Shown here: positions 41,054-50,739 of the stretch, piece after piece | Position numbering within the stretch: the stretch's first letter is position 1 | Layout: every line of letters begins with the position of its first letter | From: Mycobacterium mantenii | GTDB lineage: Bacteria; Actinomycetota; Actinomycetes; Mycobacteriales; Mycobacteriaceae | Direction of reading: 5' to 3' | Assembly (NCBI RefSeq): GCF_010731775.1 | Contig: NZ_AP022590.1 | Location: 1,612,001-1,676,000 of the forward strand | DNA: 64,000 nt | Notes under the pieces: model-generated | The model's input: the letters and a program-made list of their open reading frames with translations, nothing else | Database searches by the model: none | Told to the model about the DNA's origin: nothing | Position numbers and translations under genes: made by a program

Positions 41054-44000
41054 TCAGCCTTCCAGGTCGCCCTCGGTTTCCAGCAGCGCCTGACGCAGGC
41101 CGTCGAGGGTTTCCGGTTGCGGGGCTGCCCACATGCCGCGTCCGGCCGCCTCCAGCAGCCGCTCCGCCATGCCGTGCAGCGCCCATGGATTGGACTCCGA
41201 CATGAACTTCCGGTTCTCCGGGTCGAGCACGTAGCGCTCGGTGAGTTGTTCGTACATCCAGTCGGCCATTACCCCGGCCGTCGCGTCATAACCGAACAGA
41301 TAGTCGACGGTCGCCGCCATCTCGAACGCGCCTTTGTACCCGTGCCGGCGCATCGCCGCCATCCAGCGCGGATTGACGACGCGCGCGCGGAACACCCGGG
41401 TGGTCTCCTCCGAGAGGGTGCGAGTGCGGATCGCGTCGGGCCGGGTGTTGTCGCCGATGTAGGCGGCCGGCGCCTGGCCGGTCAGCGCGCGCACTGTGGC
41501 CACCATGCCCCCGTGGTACTGGAAGTAGTCGTCGGAGTCGGCGATGTCGTGTTCGCGGGTGTCGGTGTTCTTGGCGGCCACCGCGATGCGCCGGTACTGG
41601 CGGTTCATGTCGTCGACGGCCTCGCGGCCGTCCAGGTCACGGCCGTAGGCAAACCCTCCCCACGCGGTATACACCGCGGCGAGGTCGGCGTCGTCGCGCC
41701 AGTTGCGGCTGTCGATCAGCTGCAGCAGCCCTGCGCCGTAGGTACCCGGCTTTGATCCGAAAATCCTTGTGGTGGAGCGGCGTTGGTCACCGTGCTGGGC
41801 CATGTCCGCCTGAGCGTGCGCACGCACGTAGTTGTCCTCGGCCGGCTCGTCCAGATCGGCGACCAAACGTACCGCGTCGTCGAGCATCGTCACGACATGC
41901 GGGAAGGCGTCCCGGAAGAAGCCGGAGATTCGCACCGTCACGTCGATGCGCGGGCGGCCCAGCTCGGCCAGCGGAATCGGCGCCAGGTCGACGACACGCC
42001 GCGACGCGTCGTCCCACACCGGCCGGACACCCAGCAGGGCAAGGACTTCGGCGATGTCGTCACCGGCGGTACGCATGGCCGAGGTGCCCCACACCGACAG
42101 GCCGACCGACTGCGGCCACTGCCCGTGGTCGTCGCGGTAGCGGGCCAGCAGCGAATCCGCCAGGGCCACACCGGCTTCCCAGGCCAGCCGGGAGGGCACC
42201 GCCTTGGGGTCGACGGAGTAGAAGTTGCGCCCGGTGGGCAGCACGTTGACCAGGCCGCGCAGCGGTGACCCGGAGGGGCCGGCCGGGATGAATCGGCCGT
42301 CCAGCGCGCGCAGCACCTGGTCGATTTCGGCGGCGGTGCCGTTTAGCCGGGGCACCACCTCGGTTGCCGCGAATCGCAGCACCGCCGCGACCTCGGCGTT
42401 GTCGGTAATCCGTTCGGCCGCATCAGCATCCCAGTCGGTCGCCTGCAACGCACCGACCAGTTCGCGCGCCGCGGCCTCGGTGCGGTCGACGGTGGTCCGG
42501 TCGTCGGTGCCGTCCTCGGCCAGCCCCAGGGCCTGCCGCAATCCAGGGAGGGCGTGCTCGCCGCCGAACAGCTGGCGGGCCCGAAGGATCGCCAGCACTA
42601 GGTCCAGTTCGGCTTCGCCCGTTGGCTTTTGGCCGAGGATGTGCAGACCGTCGCGGATCTGGACGTCCTTGATCTCGCACAGCCAGCCATCGACGTGCAG
42701 CAGCATGTCGTCGAACGAGTCCTCCTCGGGCCGTTCGGTCAGGCCCAGGTCGTGGTCCATCTTGGCGGCCCGGATCAGCGTCCAGATCTGCTGGCGGATG
42801 GCGGGCAGCTTGCCGGGATCCAGCGCGGCGACGTTGGCATGCTCGTCGAGCAGCTGTTCCAAACGCGCAATGTCGCCGTAGGTTTCGGCGCGCGCCATCG
42901 GCGGGATGAGGTGGTCGACGAGCACGGCGTGGGCCCGCCGTTTGGCCTGCGTGCCCTCGCCGGGGTCGTTGACCAGGAAGGGATAGATCATCGGCAGGTT
43001 GCCCAGAGCGGCGTCGGGCCCGCAGGCCGCCGACATGCCGAGCGTCTTGCCGGGCAGCCATTCCAGATTGCCGTGCTTGCCCAGATGCACCACGGCGTGC
43101 GATCCGAAGCCGGCGTCCAGCCAGAGGTAGGCGGCCAGGTAGTGATGGCTGGGCGGCAGGTCCGGGTCGTGGTAGATGGCGACGGGGTTCTCCCCGAAGC
43201 CGCGGGGCGGCTGCACCATCAGCACAAGGTTGTCCGATTGCATTGCGGCGATGACGATTTCGCCATCGCGGTCGTTGCTACGGTCCACAAAGAGATTCCC
43301 GGGTGCCGGGCCCCAGTGCTCCGTTACGGCATCGGTGAATTCGGCGGGCAGGGTCGCGAACCAATCCCGGTAATCCTTGGCGGACAGCCGGATCGGGTTG
43401 CCGGCAAGCTGGCCTTCGGTGAGCCAGTCGGGGTCCTGCCCGCCCCGCTCGATCAGCGCGTGGATCAGGGCGTCGCCGTCGTCGGCCTCGACGCCGGGCA
43501 GCTCACCCACCCGGTAGCCGTGCTCGCGCATCGCCCGCAGCAGGGCGACGGCGCTGGCCGGTGTGTCCAACCCGACCGCGTTGCCGATGCGGGCGTGCTT
43601 GGTGGGATAGGCCGAGAACACCAGGGCCACCCGCTTGTCCGCCGGGGCGATACGACGCAGCTGCGCGTGGCGCACCGCCAGTCCCGCGACCCGCGCGCAG
43701 CGTTCCGCGTCGGCGACATAGGAGATCAGCCCGTCGTCATCAATCTCCTTGAAGGAGAACGGCACCGTGATGATGCGGCCGTCGAACTCGGGCACCGCGA
43801 CCTGACTGGCCACGTCGAGCGGGCTCAGGCCATCGTCGTTTTCGCACCACTGGGCGCGCGGGCTGGTCAGGCACAACCCCTGCAATATCGGGATATCCAG
43901 GGCGGCAAGGTGTTCGACGTTCCAGCTGTCGTCATCGCCACCGGCCGACGCGGTGGCCGGCTTCAATCCCCCGGCCGCCAGGACGGTGACCACCATGGCG

Positions 44001-44650
44001 TCGGCGCCGCCGAGCCGTTGCAGCAGTTCGGGTTCGGCGGTGCGCAGCGACGCACAGTAGACCGGCATCGGCCGCGCGCCGGCGTTTTCGATGGCCTGAC
44101 ACAGCGCCTCGACGTAGCCGGTGTTGCCGGCCAAGTGCTGCGCGCGGTAGTACAGCACGGCGATCGTCGGTCCGTCGGTGTCGCGGGCGGGCCGCGACAG
44201 TTCGCCCCACGTCGGCATCACGACCGGCGGGCTGAACCCGAACCCGGTCATCAGCACGGTGTCGGACAGGAAGGCGTGCAGCTGGCGCAGGTTCTCCACG
44301 CCGCCGTGCGCCAGGTAGATGTGCGCCTGCACCGCGATGCCGGCGGCCAGCGTGGAGAGTCCGGTCAATTCGGCGTCGGCGGCCTGCTCGCCGCTGACCA
44401 ACACCGTCGGCACACCGCTGGCGATCACCGTGTCGATGCCGGTCTGCCAGGCGCGGTACCCGCCGAGGATCCGCACCACCACGATGGCGACGTCGGCCAG
44501 CAGGTCGGGCAGGCCCCCGCAAGCGGGAGGTGCCCCCACCTCGTCCGAGAGCCGCGAGGGGTTGGCCCACCGATAGTTCTTCCCGCTGGAACGGGCGCTG
44601 ATCAGGTCCGTATCGGACGTCGACAGCAGCAGGATTGTCGGCTCGGCCAC
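41054..44650 (-). CDS. cobN: CobN, large subunit of aerobic cobaltochelatase
   Basis: 1198 residues from GTG 44650, close to the family size. It begins with EPTILLLSTSDTDLISA and continues through typical landmarks such as HLGKHGNLEWLPGK, GYVEALCQA and NPWALHGMAERLLEA. CobN inserts Co2+ into hydrogenobyrinic acid a,c-diamide, using the ATPase/VWA partners CobS and CobT in proteobacteria. Actinobacteria use a ChlD/I-like pair not found in this window. Near residue 37 the peptide GAPPACGGLP is encoded by a GC-rich palindrome (44512-44540) that looks like an in-frame repeat insertion. It is 52 bp downstream of the alpha/beta hydrolase at 44703 on the same strand. Confidence 0.96.
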   Translation of the reverse strand: MAEPTILLLSTSDTDLISARSSGKNYRWANPSRLSDEVGAPPACGGLPDLLADVAIVVVRILGGYRAWQTGIDTVIASGVPTVLVSGEQAADAELTGLSTLAAGIAVQAHIYLAHGGVENLRQLHAFLSDTVLMTGFGFSPPVVMPTWGELSRPARDTDGPTIAVLYYRAQHLAGNTGYVEALCQAIENAGARPMPVYCASLRTAEPELLQRLGGADAMVVTVLAAGGLKPATASAGGDDDSWNVEHLAALDIPILQGLCLTSPRAQWCENDDGLSPLDVASQVAVPEFDGRIITVPFSFKEIDDDGLISYVADAERCARVAGLAVRHAQLRRIAPADKRVALVFSAYPTKHARIGNAVGLDTPASAVALLRAMREHGYRVGELPGVEADDGDALIHALIERGGQDPDWLTEGQLAGNPIRLSAKDYRDWFATLPAEFTDAVTEHWGPAPGNLFVDRSNDRDGEIVIAAMQSDNLVLMVQPPRGFGENPVAIYHDPDLPPSHHYLAAYLWLDAGFGSHAVVHLGKHGNLEWLPGKTLGMSAACGPDAALGNLPMIYPFLVNDPGEGTQAKRRAHAVLVDHLIPPMARAETYGDIARLEQLLDEHANVAALDPGKLPAIRQQIWTLIRAAKMDHDLGLTERPEEDSFDDMLLHVDGWLCEIKDVQIRDGLHILGQKPTGEAELDLVLAILRARQLFGGEHALPGLRQALGLAEDGTDDRTTVDRTEAAARELVGALQATDWDADAAERITDNAEVAAVLRFAATEVVPRLNGTAAEIDQVLRALDGRFIPAGPSGSPLRGLVNVLPTGRNFYSVDPKAVPSRLAWEAGVALADSLLARYRDDHGQWPQSVGLSVWGTSAMRTAGDDIAEVLALLGVRPVWDDASRRVVDLAPIPLAELGRPRIDVTVRISGFFRDAFPHVVTMLDDAVRLVADLDEPAEDNYVRAHAQADMAQHGDQRRSTTRIFGSKPGTYGAGLLQLIDSRNWRDDADLAAVYTAWGGFAYGRDLDGREAVDDMNRQYRRIAVAAKNTDTREHDIADSDDYFQYHGGMVATVRALTGQAPAAYIGDNTRPDAIRTRTLSEETTRVFRARVVNPRWMAAMRRHGYKGAFEMAATVDYLFGYDATAGVMADWMYEQLTERYVLDPENRKFMSESNPWALHGMAERLLEAAGRGMWAAPQPETLDGLRQALLETEGDLEG
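44512..44540. repeat. Palindromic REP-like element inside cobN
   Basis: The stretch contains CCCGC-AA-GCGGG (44516-44527) followed by GGTGCCCCC. It resembles a short palindromic repeat seen between genes in mycobacteria. It is within cobN and kept in frame, adding about ten residues, VGAPPACGGLP. From memory the M. tuberculosis protein lacks them. Confidence 0.5.
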
Positions 44651-44702
44651 CCACCATTCGTACCGCAGTGGGGCGCGCTCGCGCCTATCGGGCCCGGGCC
44701 GC

Positions 44703-45383
44703 TCAACCGCCCAACATCGCCGCGATCCGGTCGGCGACCTGTTGGGCCACGATCCGGGCCGGCCCGTCCTTCGCCGGTTCGTAACGGTCCGCGCCGGCGT
44801 CGTAGTCGGCGCCGGCGATCGACCCGTGATCGGCATCCAATTCGACCACCTGCACCGGCCAGCCCATCCGTTCCAGGCGGGCGGCGAACTCTCTGCTGGC
44901 CGCCACCGGCACCACGTCGTCGGCCAGGCCGTGCAGCAACGTGAACGGCGAACCGACATCAGCGGCGCTAAGCCCGTCGGTCAGCGGCATCCCGGAGATC
45001 GGATCGGGAATCATGAAAGCCCCGGCCAGACAGACCGTGTGCGCGGGGGTGAAGTCGAATTCGGCCGCGCGCAACGTCACGCCCGCCGCCGCCGCGCCGC
45101 CCATCGACCACCCGACGAGCAGGATGCGTCGGGCGTCGGCGGCGAGGTTGCGCGCGAACTCCAGCGATCGCAGCAGGTCCGCACGCCCACCGTCCTCGGC
45201 ATGGGAATTCCAATCGGGCGCCACCACCGCCGCCGCGCGGCCGGCCAGCATGCCGGCCAGCGGGCCGACGGCCGCGCGGGCATCGGTTTGCGCGCCATGC
45301 CAGAGCAAGATCGTGGACGGCGCCGGCTCGCCGAACACATCGACCAGCCGGCCCGGGGCATATTCCACCGTCCTCACGGCCAC
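44703..45383 (-). CDS. Alpha/beta hydrolase (dienelactone hydrolase-like)
   Basis: 226 residues. The nucleophile elbow is LLVGWSMGGAAAAG (GxSxG, Ser). The acid is in LLHGLADDVVP and the base in ELDADHGSIAGADY, a Ser-Asp-His triad. The oxyanion region is ILLWHGAQTD. It is a small soluble esterase or lipase-like hydrolase of unknown substrate. GTG 45383 is the likely start; GTG 45377 is an alternative, and neither has a strong Shine-Dalgarno. In M. tuberculosis the same spot between cobN and cobG holds a MazEF toxin-antitoxin pair, by my recollection. The 144-bp divergent region to cobG shows no B12-box riboswitch. Confidence 0.88.
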   Translation of the reverse strand: MAVRTVEYAPGRLVDVFGEPAPSTILLWHGAQTDARAAVGPLAGMLAGRAAAVVAPDWNSHAEDGGRADLLRSLEFARNLAADARRILLVGWSMGGAAAAGVTLRAAEFDFTPAHTVCLAGAFMIPDPISGMPLTDGLSAADVGSPFTLLHGLADDVVPVAASREFAARLERMGWPVQVVELDADHGSIAGADYDAGADRYEPAKDGPARIVAQQVADRIAAMLGG

Positions 45384-45527
45384 GAGGATGCCCGTACTGA
45401 CGCGTGTTTAACCCCTGAGAAATCGTGGACCAGGTCCTCGGCAACGCCCACGCCGCCGGTGTTGGCGTTACGTCTGCCTGAAGGCAATCCCGGCCGGCGC
45501 CTTCGGCGGGGGCCGTACCGTGGACGG

Positions 45528-46631
45528 GTGGCCAGGACGCGCGACACCGACGCATGCCCGGGTGCGCTGCAGGTGCACCAGGCGGCCGACGGCGCCTTGG
45601 CCCGGATCCGGCTACCCGGCGGCATGATCACGGCCGCCCAACTCGCCGCGTTGGCCGCCGTCAGTAGCCAGTCGGGGTCGGGAACGCTGGAGCTGACCGC
45701 CCGGGGCAACGTGCAATTGCGCGGACTGACCGACGTGACCGCCGTTGCCGAGGCGCTCGCGAGCGCGGGCCTGTTGCCCTCGACGACGCACGAGCGGGCC
45801 CGCAACATCGTCGCGTCACCGCTGTCGGGGCGCGCCGGAGGCCACCTCGACGTCCGGCGCTGGGTCGGCGAGCTGGACGCTGCGATCTGCGGCGAGCCCC
45901 GGCTCGCCGAACTGGGCGGCCGGTTCTGGTTCGGCCTGGACGACGGGCGCGCCGACGTGTCGGGGTTGCGCGCCGATGTCGGGGTGCACGCGTTCCCCGA
46001 CGGCTGCGCCCTGTTGTTGGCCGGGCGCGACACCGGTGTGCGGCTGGCGGCCAGCGAGGTGATCGAGACGCTGGTCACCCTCGCGATGCGGTTCGTCGAC
46101 ATCCGCGGAACGGCTTGGCGCGTCCAGGAATTGGACAACATTCGGCAGCTGCTACCCGGCGCCGAACCGCGCGTCGGCTCATTCCCGGCCGTCACCAAGG
46201 CGCCGGTGGGCTGGATCAACCAGGACGACGGACGGGTGACGCTGGGCGCCGCGGTACCGCTGGGCGTGCTGCCGGCCCGCGTTGCGGAGTACCTGGCCGC
46301 GATCGAGGCGCCGCTGGTGATCACGCCGTGGCGGTCGGTGCTGGTGTGCGATCTCAGCGAAGAGGTGGCGGACGTCGCGCTTCGCGTGCTGGCGCCCTTG
46401 GGCCTGGTGTTCGACGAGAACTCGCCCTGGCTGATCGTCAGCGCCTGCACCGGCAGCCCCGGCTGCGCGCGCTCGGCCGCCGACGTGCGGGCCGACGCCG
46501 CCCAGTCGCTGGATGCGCGAGGCGCGGATGCGGCAGGGCACCGTCATTTCGTCGGCTGCGAACGGGCGTGCGGCAGTCCGCTCGCCGGTGAGGTGCTGGT
46601 GGCCACCGTCGACGGATACCGGCGGCTGTAG
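45528..46631 (+). CDS. cobG: CobG, precorrin-3B synthase
   Basis: 367 residues from GTG 45528. A sulfite/nitrite reductase-like protein with the ferredoxin-like half-domain repeat near ELTARGNVQLRGL. It has 4Fe-4S cysteines in SACTGSPGCARS and HFVGCERACGSP (CX5C and CX3C), which also hold the sirohaem-like site. In the aerobic pathway CobG hydroxylates precorrin-3A to precorrin-3B with O2. A longer open frame starts upstream but would cover the divergent hydrolase gene. It opens the cobG-cobH-cobIJ operon; cobH starts 45 bp downstream. Confidence 0.95.
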   Translation: MARTRDTDACPGALQVHQAADGALARIRLPGGMITAAQLAALAAVSSQSGSGTLELTARGNVQLRGLTDVTAVAEALASAGLLPSTTHERARNIVASPLSGRAGGHLDVRRWVGELDAAICGEPRLAELGGRFWFGLDDGRADVSGLRADVGVHAFPDGCALLLAGRDTGVRLAASEVIETLVTLAMRFVDIRGTAWRVQELDNIRQLLPGAEPRVGSFPAVTKAPVGWINQDDGRVTLGAAVPLGVLPARVAEYLAAIEAPLVITPWRSVLVCDLSEEVADVALRVLAPLGLVFDENSPWLIVSACTGSPGCARSAADVRADAAQSLDARGADAAGHRHFVGCERACGSPLAGEVLVATVDGYRRL

Positions 46632-46676
46632 CCGGGTGCGGCGGGTCGCCACGCCGACGAGCCTTAAAGTGGGCGG

Positions 46677-47303
46677 GTGCTCGACTACATCCGCGACGCG
46701 GCGGAGATCTATCGCCAGTCGTTCGCGACGATCCGCGCCGAAGCGGATCTGGAGCGATTCCCGACCGACGTGGCGCAGGTGGTGGTCCGGCTGATCCACA
46801 CCTGCGGGCAGGTCGACGTCGCCGAGCACGTCGCCTTCACCGACGACGTCGTCGAGCGGGTCGGGGCCGCCCTGCGCGGCGGCGCGCCGGTGCTGTGCGA
46901 TTCGTCGATGGTGGCCGCCGGGATCACCGCCGCGCGGCTGCCGGCCGACAACCAGGTGGTGTCGCTGGTGGCCGATCCGCGGGCGGCCGAGCTGTCCGCC
47001 CGCCGGCAGACCACCCGCTCGGCGGCCGGGGTGGAGTTATGGGCGGACCGGCTGCCCGGCGCCGTCCTGGCGATCGGCAACGCGCCGACCGCGCTGTTCC
47101 GGTTGCTCGAGCTGATCGACGACGGGATCGCCCCGCCGGCCGGGGTGCTGGGCGGGCCGGTGGGTTTCGTCGGGTCGGCGCAGTCCAAGCAGGAGCTCAT
47201 CGACCATCCGCGCGGAACGTCGTATCTGGTGGTGCAAGGCCGACGTGGCGGCAGTGCCATGGCCGCCGCCGCCGTCAACGCGATCGCAAGTGATCGCGAA
47301 TGA
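46677..47303 (+). CDS. cobH: CobH, precorrin-8X methylmutase
   Basis: 208 residues, the family length. It begins [21 protein letters not shown], typical of CobH/CbiC, with the catalytic His in [11 protein letters not shown]. Later landmarks are [13 protein letters not shown] and [16 protein letters not shown]. It moves the C11 methyl of precorrin-8X to C12, giving hydrogenobyrinate. The start is GTG 46677. The stop codon overlaps ATG 47300 of cobIJ (ATGA). Confidence 0.97.
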   Translation: MLDYIRDAAEIYRQSFATIRAEADLERFPTDVAQVVVRLIHTCGQVDVAEHVAFTDDVVERVGAALRGGAPVLCDSSMVAAGITAARLPADNQVVSLVADPRAAELSARRQTTRSAAGVELWADRLPGAVLAIGNAPTALFRLLELIDDGIAPPAGVLGGPVGFVGSAQSKQELIDHPRGTSYLVVQGRRGGSAMAAAAVNAIASDRE

Positions 47304-48790
47304 CCGCGCAAAGCGTCTCTGGGGGGACACTGTGGGGCGTCGGGTTGGGGCCCGGCGACCCGGAATTGGTGACCGTCAAAGCCGCGCGGGTGATCGGCGA
47401 GGCCGACGTGGTGGCCTACCACAGCGCCCGGCACGGCCGCAGCATCGCGCGCGGCATCGCCGAACCGTACCTGCGGCCCGGTCAGATCGAAGAGCACCTG
47501 ATCTATCCCGTCACCACCGAGACGACCGACCACCCCGGCGGCTATGCCGGTGCGATCGAGGATTTCTACGTCGAGGCCGCCGAGCGCATCGCCGCCCACC
47601 TCGACGCCGGCCGCAATGTGGCCCTGCTGGCCGAGGGTGATCCGCTGTTCTACAGCTCCTACATGCATCTGCACACCCGGCTGACGGAACGGTTCGACGC
47701 CGTCATCGTGCCCGGCGTGACGTCGGTTAGCGCCGCCTCGGCGGCCATCGCGACACCGTTGGTGGCCGGCGACGAGGTGCTGTCGGTGCTGCCGGGCACC
47801 CTGCCGGTCGAAGAGCTCACGCGTCGGCTCGCCGACGCCGACGCCGCCGTCGTGCTTAAACTCGGGCGTTCGTATCATGCTGTGCGGGAAGCGCTTTCGG
47901 CGTCAGGACAGCTGGATGACGCGTTCTACGTCGAGCGGGCCAGCACTGCCGCGCAACGGATACTGCCCGCCGCCGACGTCGACGAGGCCGGCGTTCCGTA
48001 CTTCTCGCTGGCCATCCTGCCGGGCGGGCAGCGTGGCCGGCGCGCGCCCGCCGCCGGCAGCGTCACGGTGGTGGGCCTGGGACCCGGCGACCTGGACTGG
48101 ATGACGCCGCAGACCCGGCGGGAGCTCGCCGCGGCGACCGACCTGATCGGCTACGGCGGCTACCTGGATCGGGTCCCGGCTCGCGACGGCCAGCAGCGTC
48201 ACCCCAGCGACAACCGCGACGAGCCCGAACGGGCCCGGCTGGCCTGCACGCTGGCCGAGCAGGGGCGCGCGGTGGCGGTGGTGTCGTCGGGCGACCCCGG
48301 CGTGTTCGCGATGGCGACCGCGGTGCTCGAAGAGGCCAAGGAGTGGCCGGGCGTGCAGGTCCGAGTGATTCCGGCGATGACCGCCGCGCAGGCGGTGGCC
48401 AGCCGGGTCGGCGCCCCGCTGGGGCACGACTACGCGGTGATCTCGCTGTCCGACCGCCTCAAGCCGTGGGAGGTGATCTCGGCGCGGCTGCAGGCCGCCG
48501 CGGCCGCCGATCTGGTGCTGGCGATCTACAACCCGGCTTCCAAGACGCGAACCTGGCAGGTGGGCGCGATGCGCGACATCTTGCTGGGCCACCGCGAACC
48601 GGGCACACCGGTGGTGATCGGCCGCAACGTGTCCGGCCCCGACGAAGACGTCCGCGTGGTCAGGCTGGCCGATCTCAATCCCGGCGAGATCGACATGCGC
48701 TGCCTGCTGATCGTCGGGTCATCGCAAACCCAGTGGTACTCACACGATTCCAGTGACAGGGTCTTCACGCCCCGGCGCTACCAGGGCTGA
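47300..48790 (+). CDS. cobIJ: CobIJ, fused precorrin-2 C20- and precorrin-3B C17-methyltransferase
   Basis: 496 residues. The N-terminal half (about 1-245) is CobI-like: [19 protein letters not shown], with [12 protein letters not shown] and [12 protein letters not shown]. The C-terminal half (about 255-496) is CobJ-like: [29 protein letters not shown], and [15 protein letters not shown] segments. Both are SAM-dependent tetrapyrrole methylases with the GPGD cofactor motif. The fusion is standard in mycobacteria. Its start overlaps the cobH stop. It is followed by a 58-bp tandem repeat with hairpins and the convergent PPE gene. Confidence 0.97.
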   Translation: MTAQSVSGGTLWGVGLGPGDPELVTVKAARVIGEADVVAYHSARHGRSIARGIAEPYLRPGQIEEHLIYPVTTETTDHPGGYAGAIEDFYVEAAERIAAHLDAGRNVALLAEGDPLFYSSYMHLHTRLTERFDAVIVPGVTSVSAASAAIATPLVAGDEVLSVLPGTLPVEELTRRLADADAAVVLKLGRSYHAVREALSASGQLDDAFYVERASTAAQRILPAADVDEAGVPYFSLAILPGGQRGRRAPAAGSVTVVGLGPGDLDWMTPQTRRELAAATDLIGYGGYLDRVPARDGQQRHPSDNRDEPERARLACTLAEQGRAVAVVSSGDPGVFAMATAVLEEAKEWPGVQVRVIPAMTAAQAVASRVGAPLGHDYAVISLSDRLKPWEVISARLQAAAAADLVLAIYNPASKTRTWQVGAMRDILLGHREPGTPVVIGRNVSGPDEDVRVVRLADLNPGEIDMRCLLIVGSSQTQWYSHDSSDRVFTPRRYQG

Positions 48791-48800
48791 AACTCGCTCG

Positions 48801-48917
48801 GCCTGATGGCCCCACTCCTCCGCACCCCGCTACGCGGGCTGCATCGTCACAGGGCTTAGCCTAATTGCCCCACTCCTCCGCACCCCGCTACGCGGGCTGC
48901 ATCGTCACAGGGCTTAG
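48801..48917. repeat. 58-bp tandem repeat with hairpins between cobIJ and the PPE gene
   Basis: Two copies are present (48801-48858 and 48859-48916), with a 51-bp core at 48809-48859 and 48867-48917 that is identical and a short lead of two mismatches. Each holds the hairpin CCCGC-TAC-GCGGG inside GCA...TGC. As it separates convergent genes, it may act as a paired terminator. The second copy supplies the TAA stop (48914-48916) of the PPE gene. The same CTGCATCGTC sequence recurs at 16008 and 54765. Confidence 0.75.
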
Positions 48918-50563
48918 TCGCGGTCCCAGGTGCTCGGCATCATCGGCACGGTGGGCCCGTCGCTCAACCCGTCCCGGGTCAGCGTCGCCAATCCGGCGGC
49001 TTGGGTCGCATCGGATTTCGCTGCGGCACCGGCAAATCCGAGCGGGCCCGCGCTATCCTCGGAAGGGCGGGCTGCGTACGGATCGTCAGCGTTACCCGTC
49101 GCGGCCAAATCTTCGTCGGAGTCCATGAATTCGTAGCGGTACGCGCGCTCTGTGGCGGTTCCGCCGCGGCGGCGTCGGGCCCGGGCCTTCTTTTTGGCGT
49201 CGGCGACCGCGGCCGCGGCGGCGGGTGCGTCGACGTCGTCGGACGACGGTTCCTCCGACTTACGGCGTGACCGGCCGCTCGCGCTGCCGCGCGCCGACAG
49301 CCCCGAAAGCCCCACCGCATAAAGCGCATTGGACAGGTTCGCTCCGACTCCGTCGGTCGCCGTCGGGCCGAAGCCGACGCCGGGTCCCCCACCGATCGGC
49401 CCGCCGCCGGCCGACCCGGCGACCGTCGACGCGGGGGCGGTGGACGGCGTCGGCACGTGACTCACGCTGGCGGGCGCGCTAGTGATCGTCGGCGCCGGGG
49501 CGGTCACCGGTGCCGGTGCGGCCGCCACAGCCGGTACCGGCGCGGCCATCGAGAGGGGCGCCGCGATGCTGATCGCGGTCACGGCGGCCGCCGCCCCGCC
49601 CGCCGCGGCCGCGCCGATGGCCGCAACGACAACCGGAGCGAGCACCACCGCCATTTGGATCGCGAACTGAATGAACGGCCAGAAGATCATCAGGGTGTGG
49701 AAGATGGCCCAGCCGAGCGCAGTCGACAGGGCCGGTGACAGACCCAGCTGCCCAAAAAACGACGCGAGACTGTTCACCCACGGCGCCGGCGGGAAGGGCC
49801 ACCCACCGGGGTTGAGGTCCTTGGACACCGGCCACGCGAAATTCTGGGTGTACTGCTGCAGCCATTGGGTGAGCTGGTCCATCCAAGAGGGGTAGGTCTG
49901 CGTCGCCGCCTGCTGCTGGGCACTCGAGGTATCGGCATTGTTGAGGTTGGAGCCCGAATCCGCGGCCGGCGCTACGGCGGCGGCCTGCACCGCCGCGACG
50001 CTTGCGGTGCCAGCCTCCGCACCCGGCACCACGATCGGCGGTGCGGGCGTGGCCGGGGGAACCGCGGCCAGGGCGGATTCACTGACCGCCTGATACGTGG
50101 TCATCGTCGTAGCGGCCTGCACCCACATGCGCGCGTAGTCGACTTCATTGACGGCGATGGGAATGGTGTTGATGCCGAAGAAGTTTGTGGCGACCAGTGT
50201 TCCGTGAACGGCGTGATTCGCCGCGAGTTCACCCAGTGTCGGCATGGCCGCCAGGGCCGCGGTGTAGGCGGTGGCCGCGGTCTCGTGCAGGCTCGCCGCC
50301 GCGGTGCTCTTGGCCGCGCTCTCCAGCAGCCAGGCCTGGTAGGGGGCGTGCGCGGCCACGTACTGGTCCGCGCTGGGCCCCTCCCAGGCTCCCGCCTGCA
50401 CGGCGCCCAACAGTGCGCTGAGCTCGGTTGCCGCGGTCGCGTAGTCGGTGCTCAGCGACGACCATGCCGTCGCGGCGGCCACCAGCGGCGCAGGGCCGGG
50501 GCCGCTGCTGAGCAACGTCGAGTGCACTTCGGGTGGAAACGCGATCCAGAGCGGGGCGGTCAT
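48914..50563 (-). CDS. PPE family protein, PPE-PPW subgroup
   Basis: 549 residues from ATG 50563, which GAAGG precedes. The N-terminal PPE domain (about 1-175) has [33 protein letters not shown] and an Ala-rich helix bundle. The middle is Ala/Pro/Gly-rich with a hydrophobic stretch near 300-335. The C-terminus has [20 protein letters not shown] and finally [13 protein letters not shown], the PPW-type signature. PPE proteins are exported by type VII secretion to the cell surface, usually with a PE partner, and none is encoded nearby. It sits between cobIJ and sigC, where M. tuberculosis has Rv2067c and blaC; no beta-lactamase gene is present. Confidence 0.93.
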   Translation of the reverse strand: MTAPLWIAFPPEVHSTLLSSGPGPAPLVAAATAWSSLSTDYATAATELSALLGAVQAGAWEGPSADQYVAAHAPYQAWLLESAAKSTAAASLHETAATAYTAALAAMPTLGELAANHAVHGTLVATNFFGINTIPIAVNEVDYARMWVQAATTMTTYQAVSESALAAVPPATPAPPIVVPGAEAGTASVAAVQAAAVAPAADSGSNLNNADTSSAQQQAATQTYPSWMDQLTQWLQQYTQNFAWPVSKDLNPGGWPFPPAPWVNSLASFFGQLGLSPALSTALGWAIFHTLMIFWPFIQFAIQMAVVLAPVVVAAIGAAAAGGAAAAVTAISIAAPLSMAAPVPAVAAAPAPVTAPAPTITSAPASVSHVPTPSTAPASTVAGSAGGGPIGGGPGVGFGPTATDGVGANLSNALYAVGLSGLSARGSASGRSRRKSEEPSSDDVDAPAAAAAVADAKKKARARRRRGGTATERAYRYEFMDSDEDLAATGNADDPYAARPSEDSAGPLGFAGAAAKSDATQAAGLATLTRDGLSDGPTVPMMPSTWDRD

Positions 50564-50739
50564 CGTCGTGGGCCTTCGGGCAAGAACACGAATACCTCTT
50601 CGGTGCATCTCGTGGATGGGCTGGCGATGCTTACGACCAGAGGTCGGTCAGCCGTGCCGTTTAGTTCCCCGCAATTTCGTTCCGGCGATAAATTTCGCGA
50701 GTCTTTGCGCGCAGCCGGGGCATGCGCAACGATGCAGGG

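Noticed and set aside
45384..45527. Possible cobalamin riboswitch upstream of cobG
   Set aside because: No B12-box like sequence and the region is only 144 bp; nothing beyond weak promoter-like DNA could be supported.
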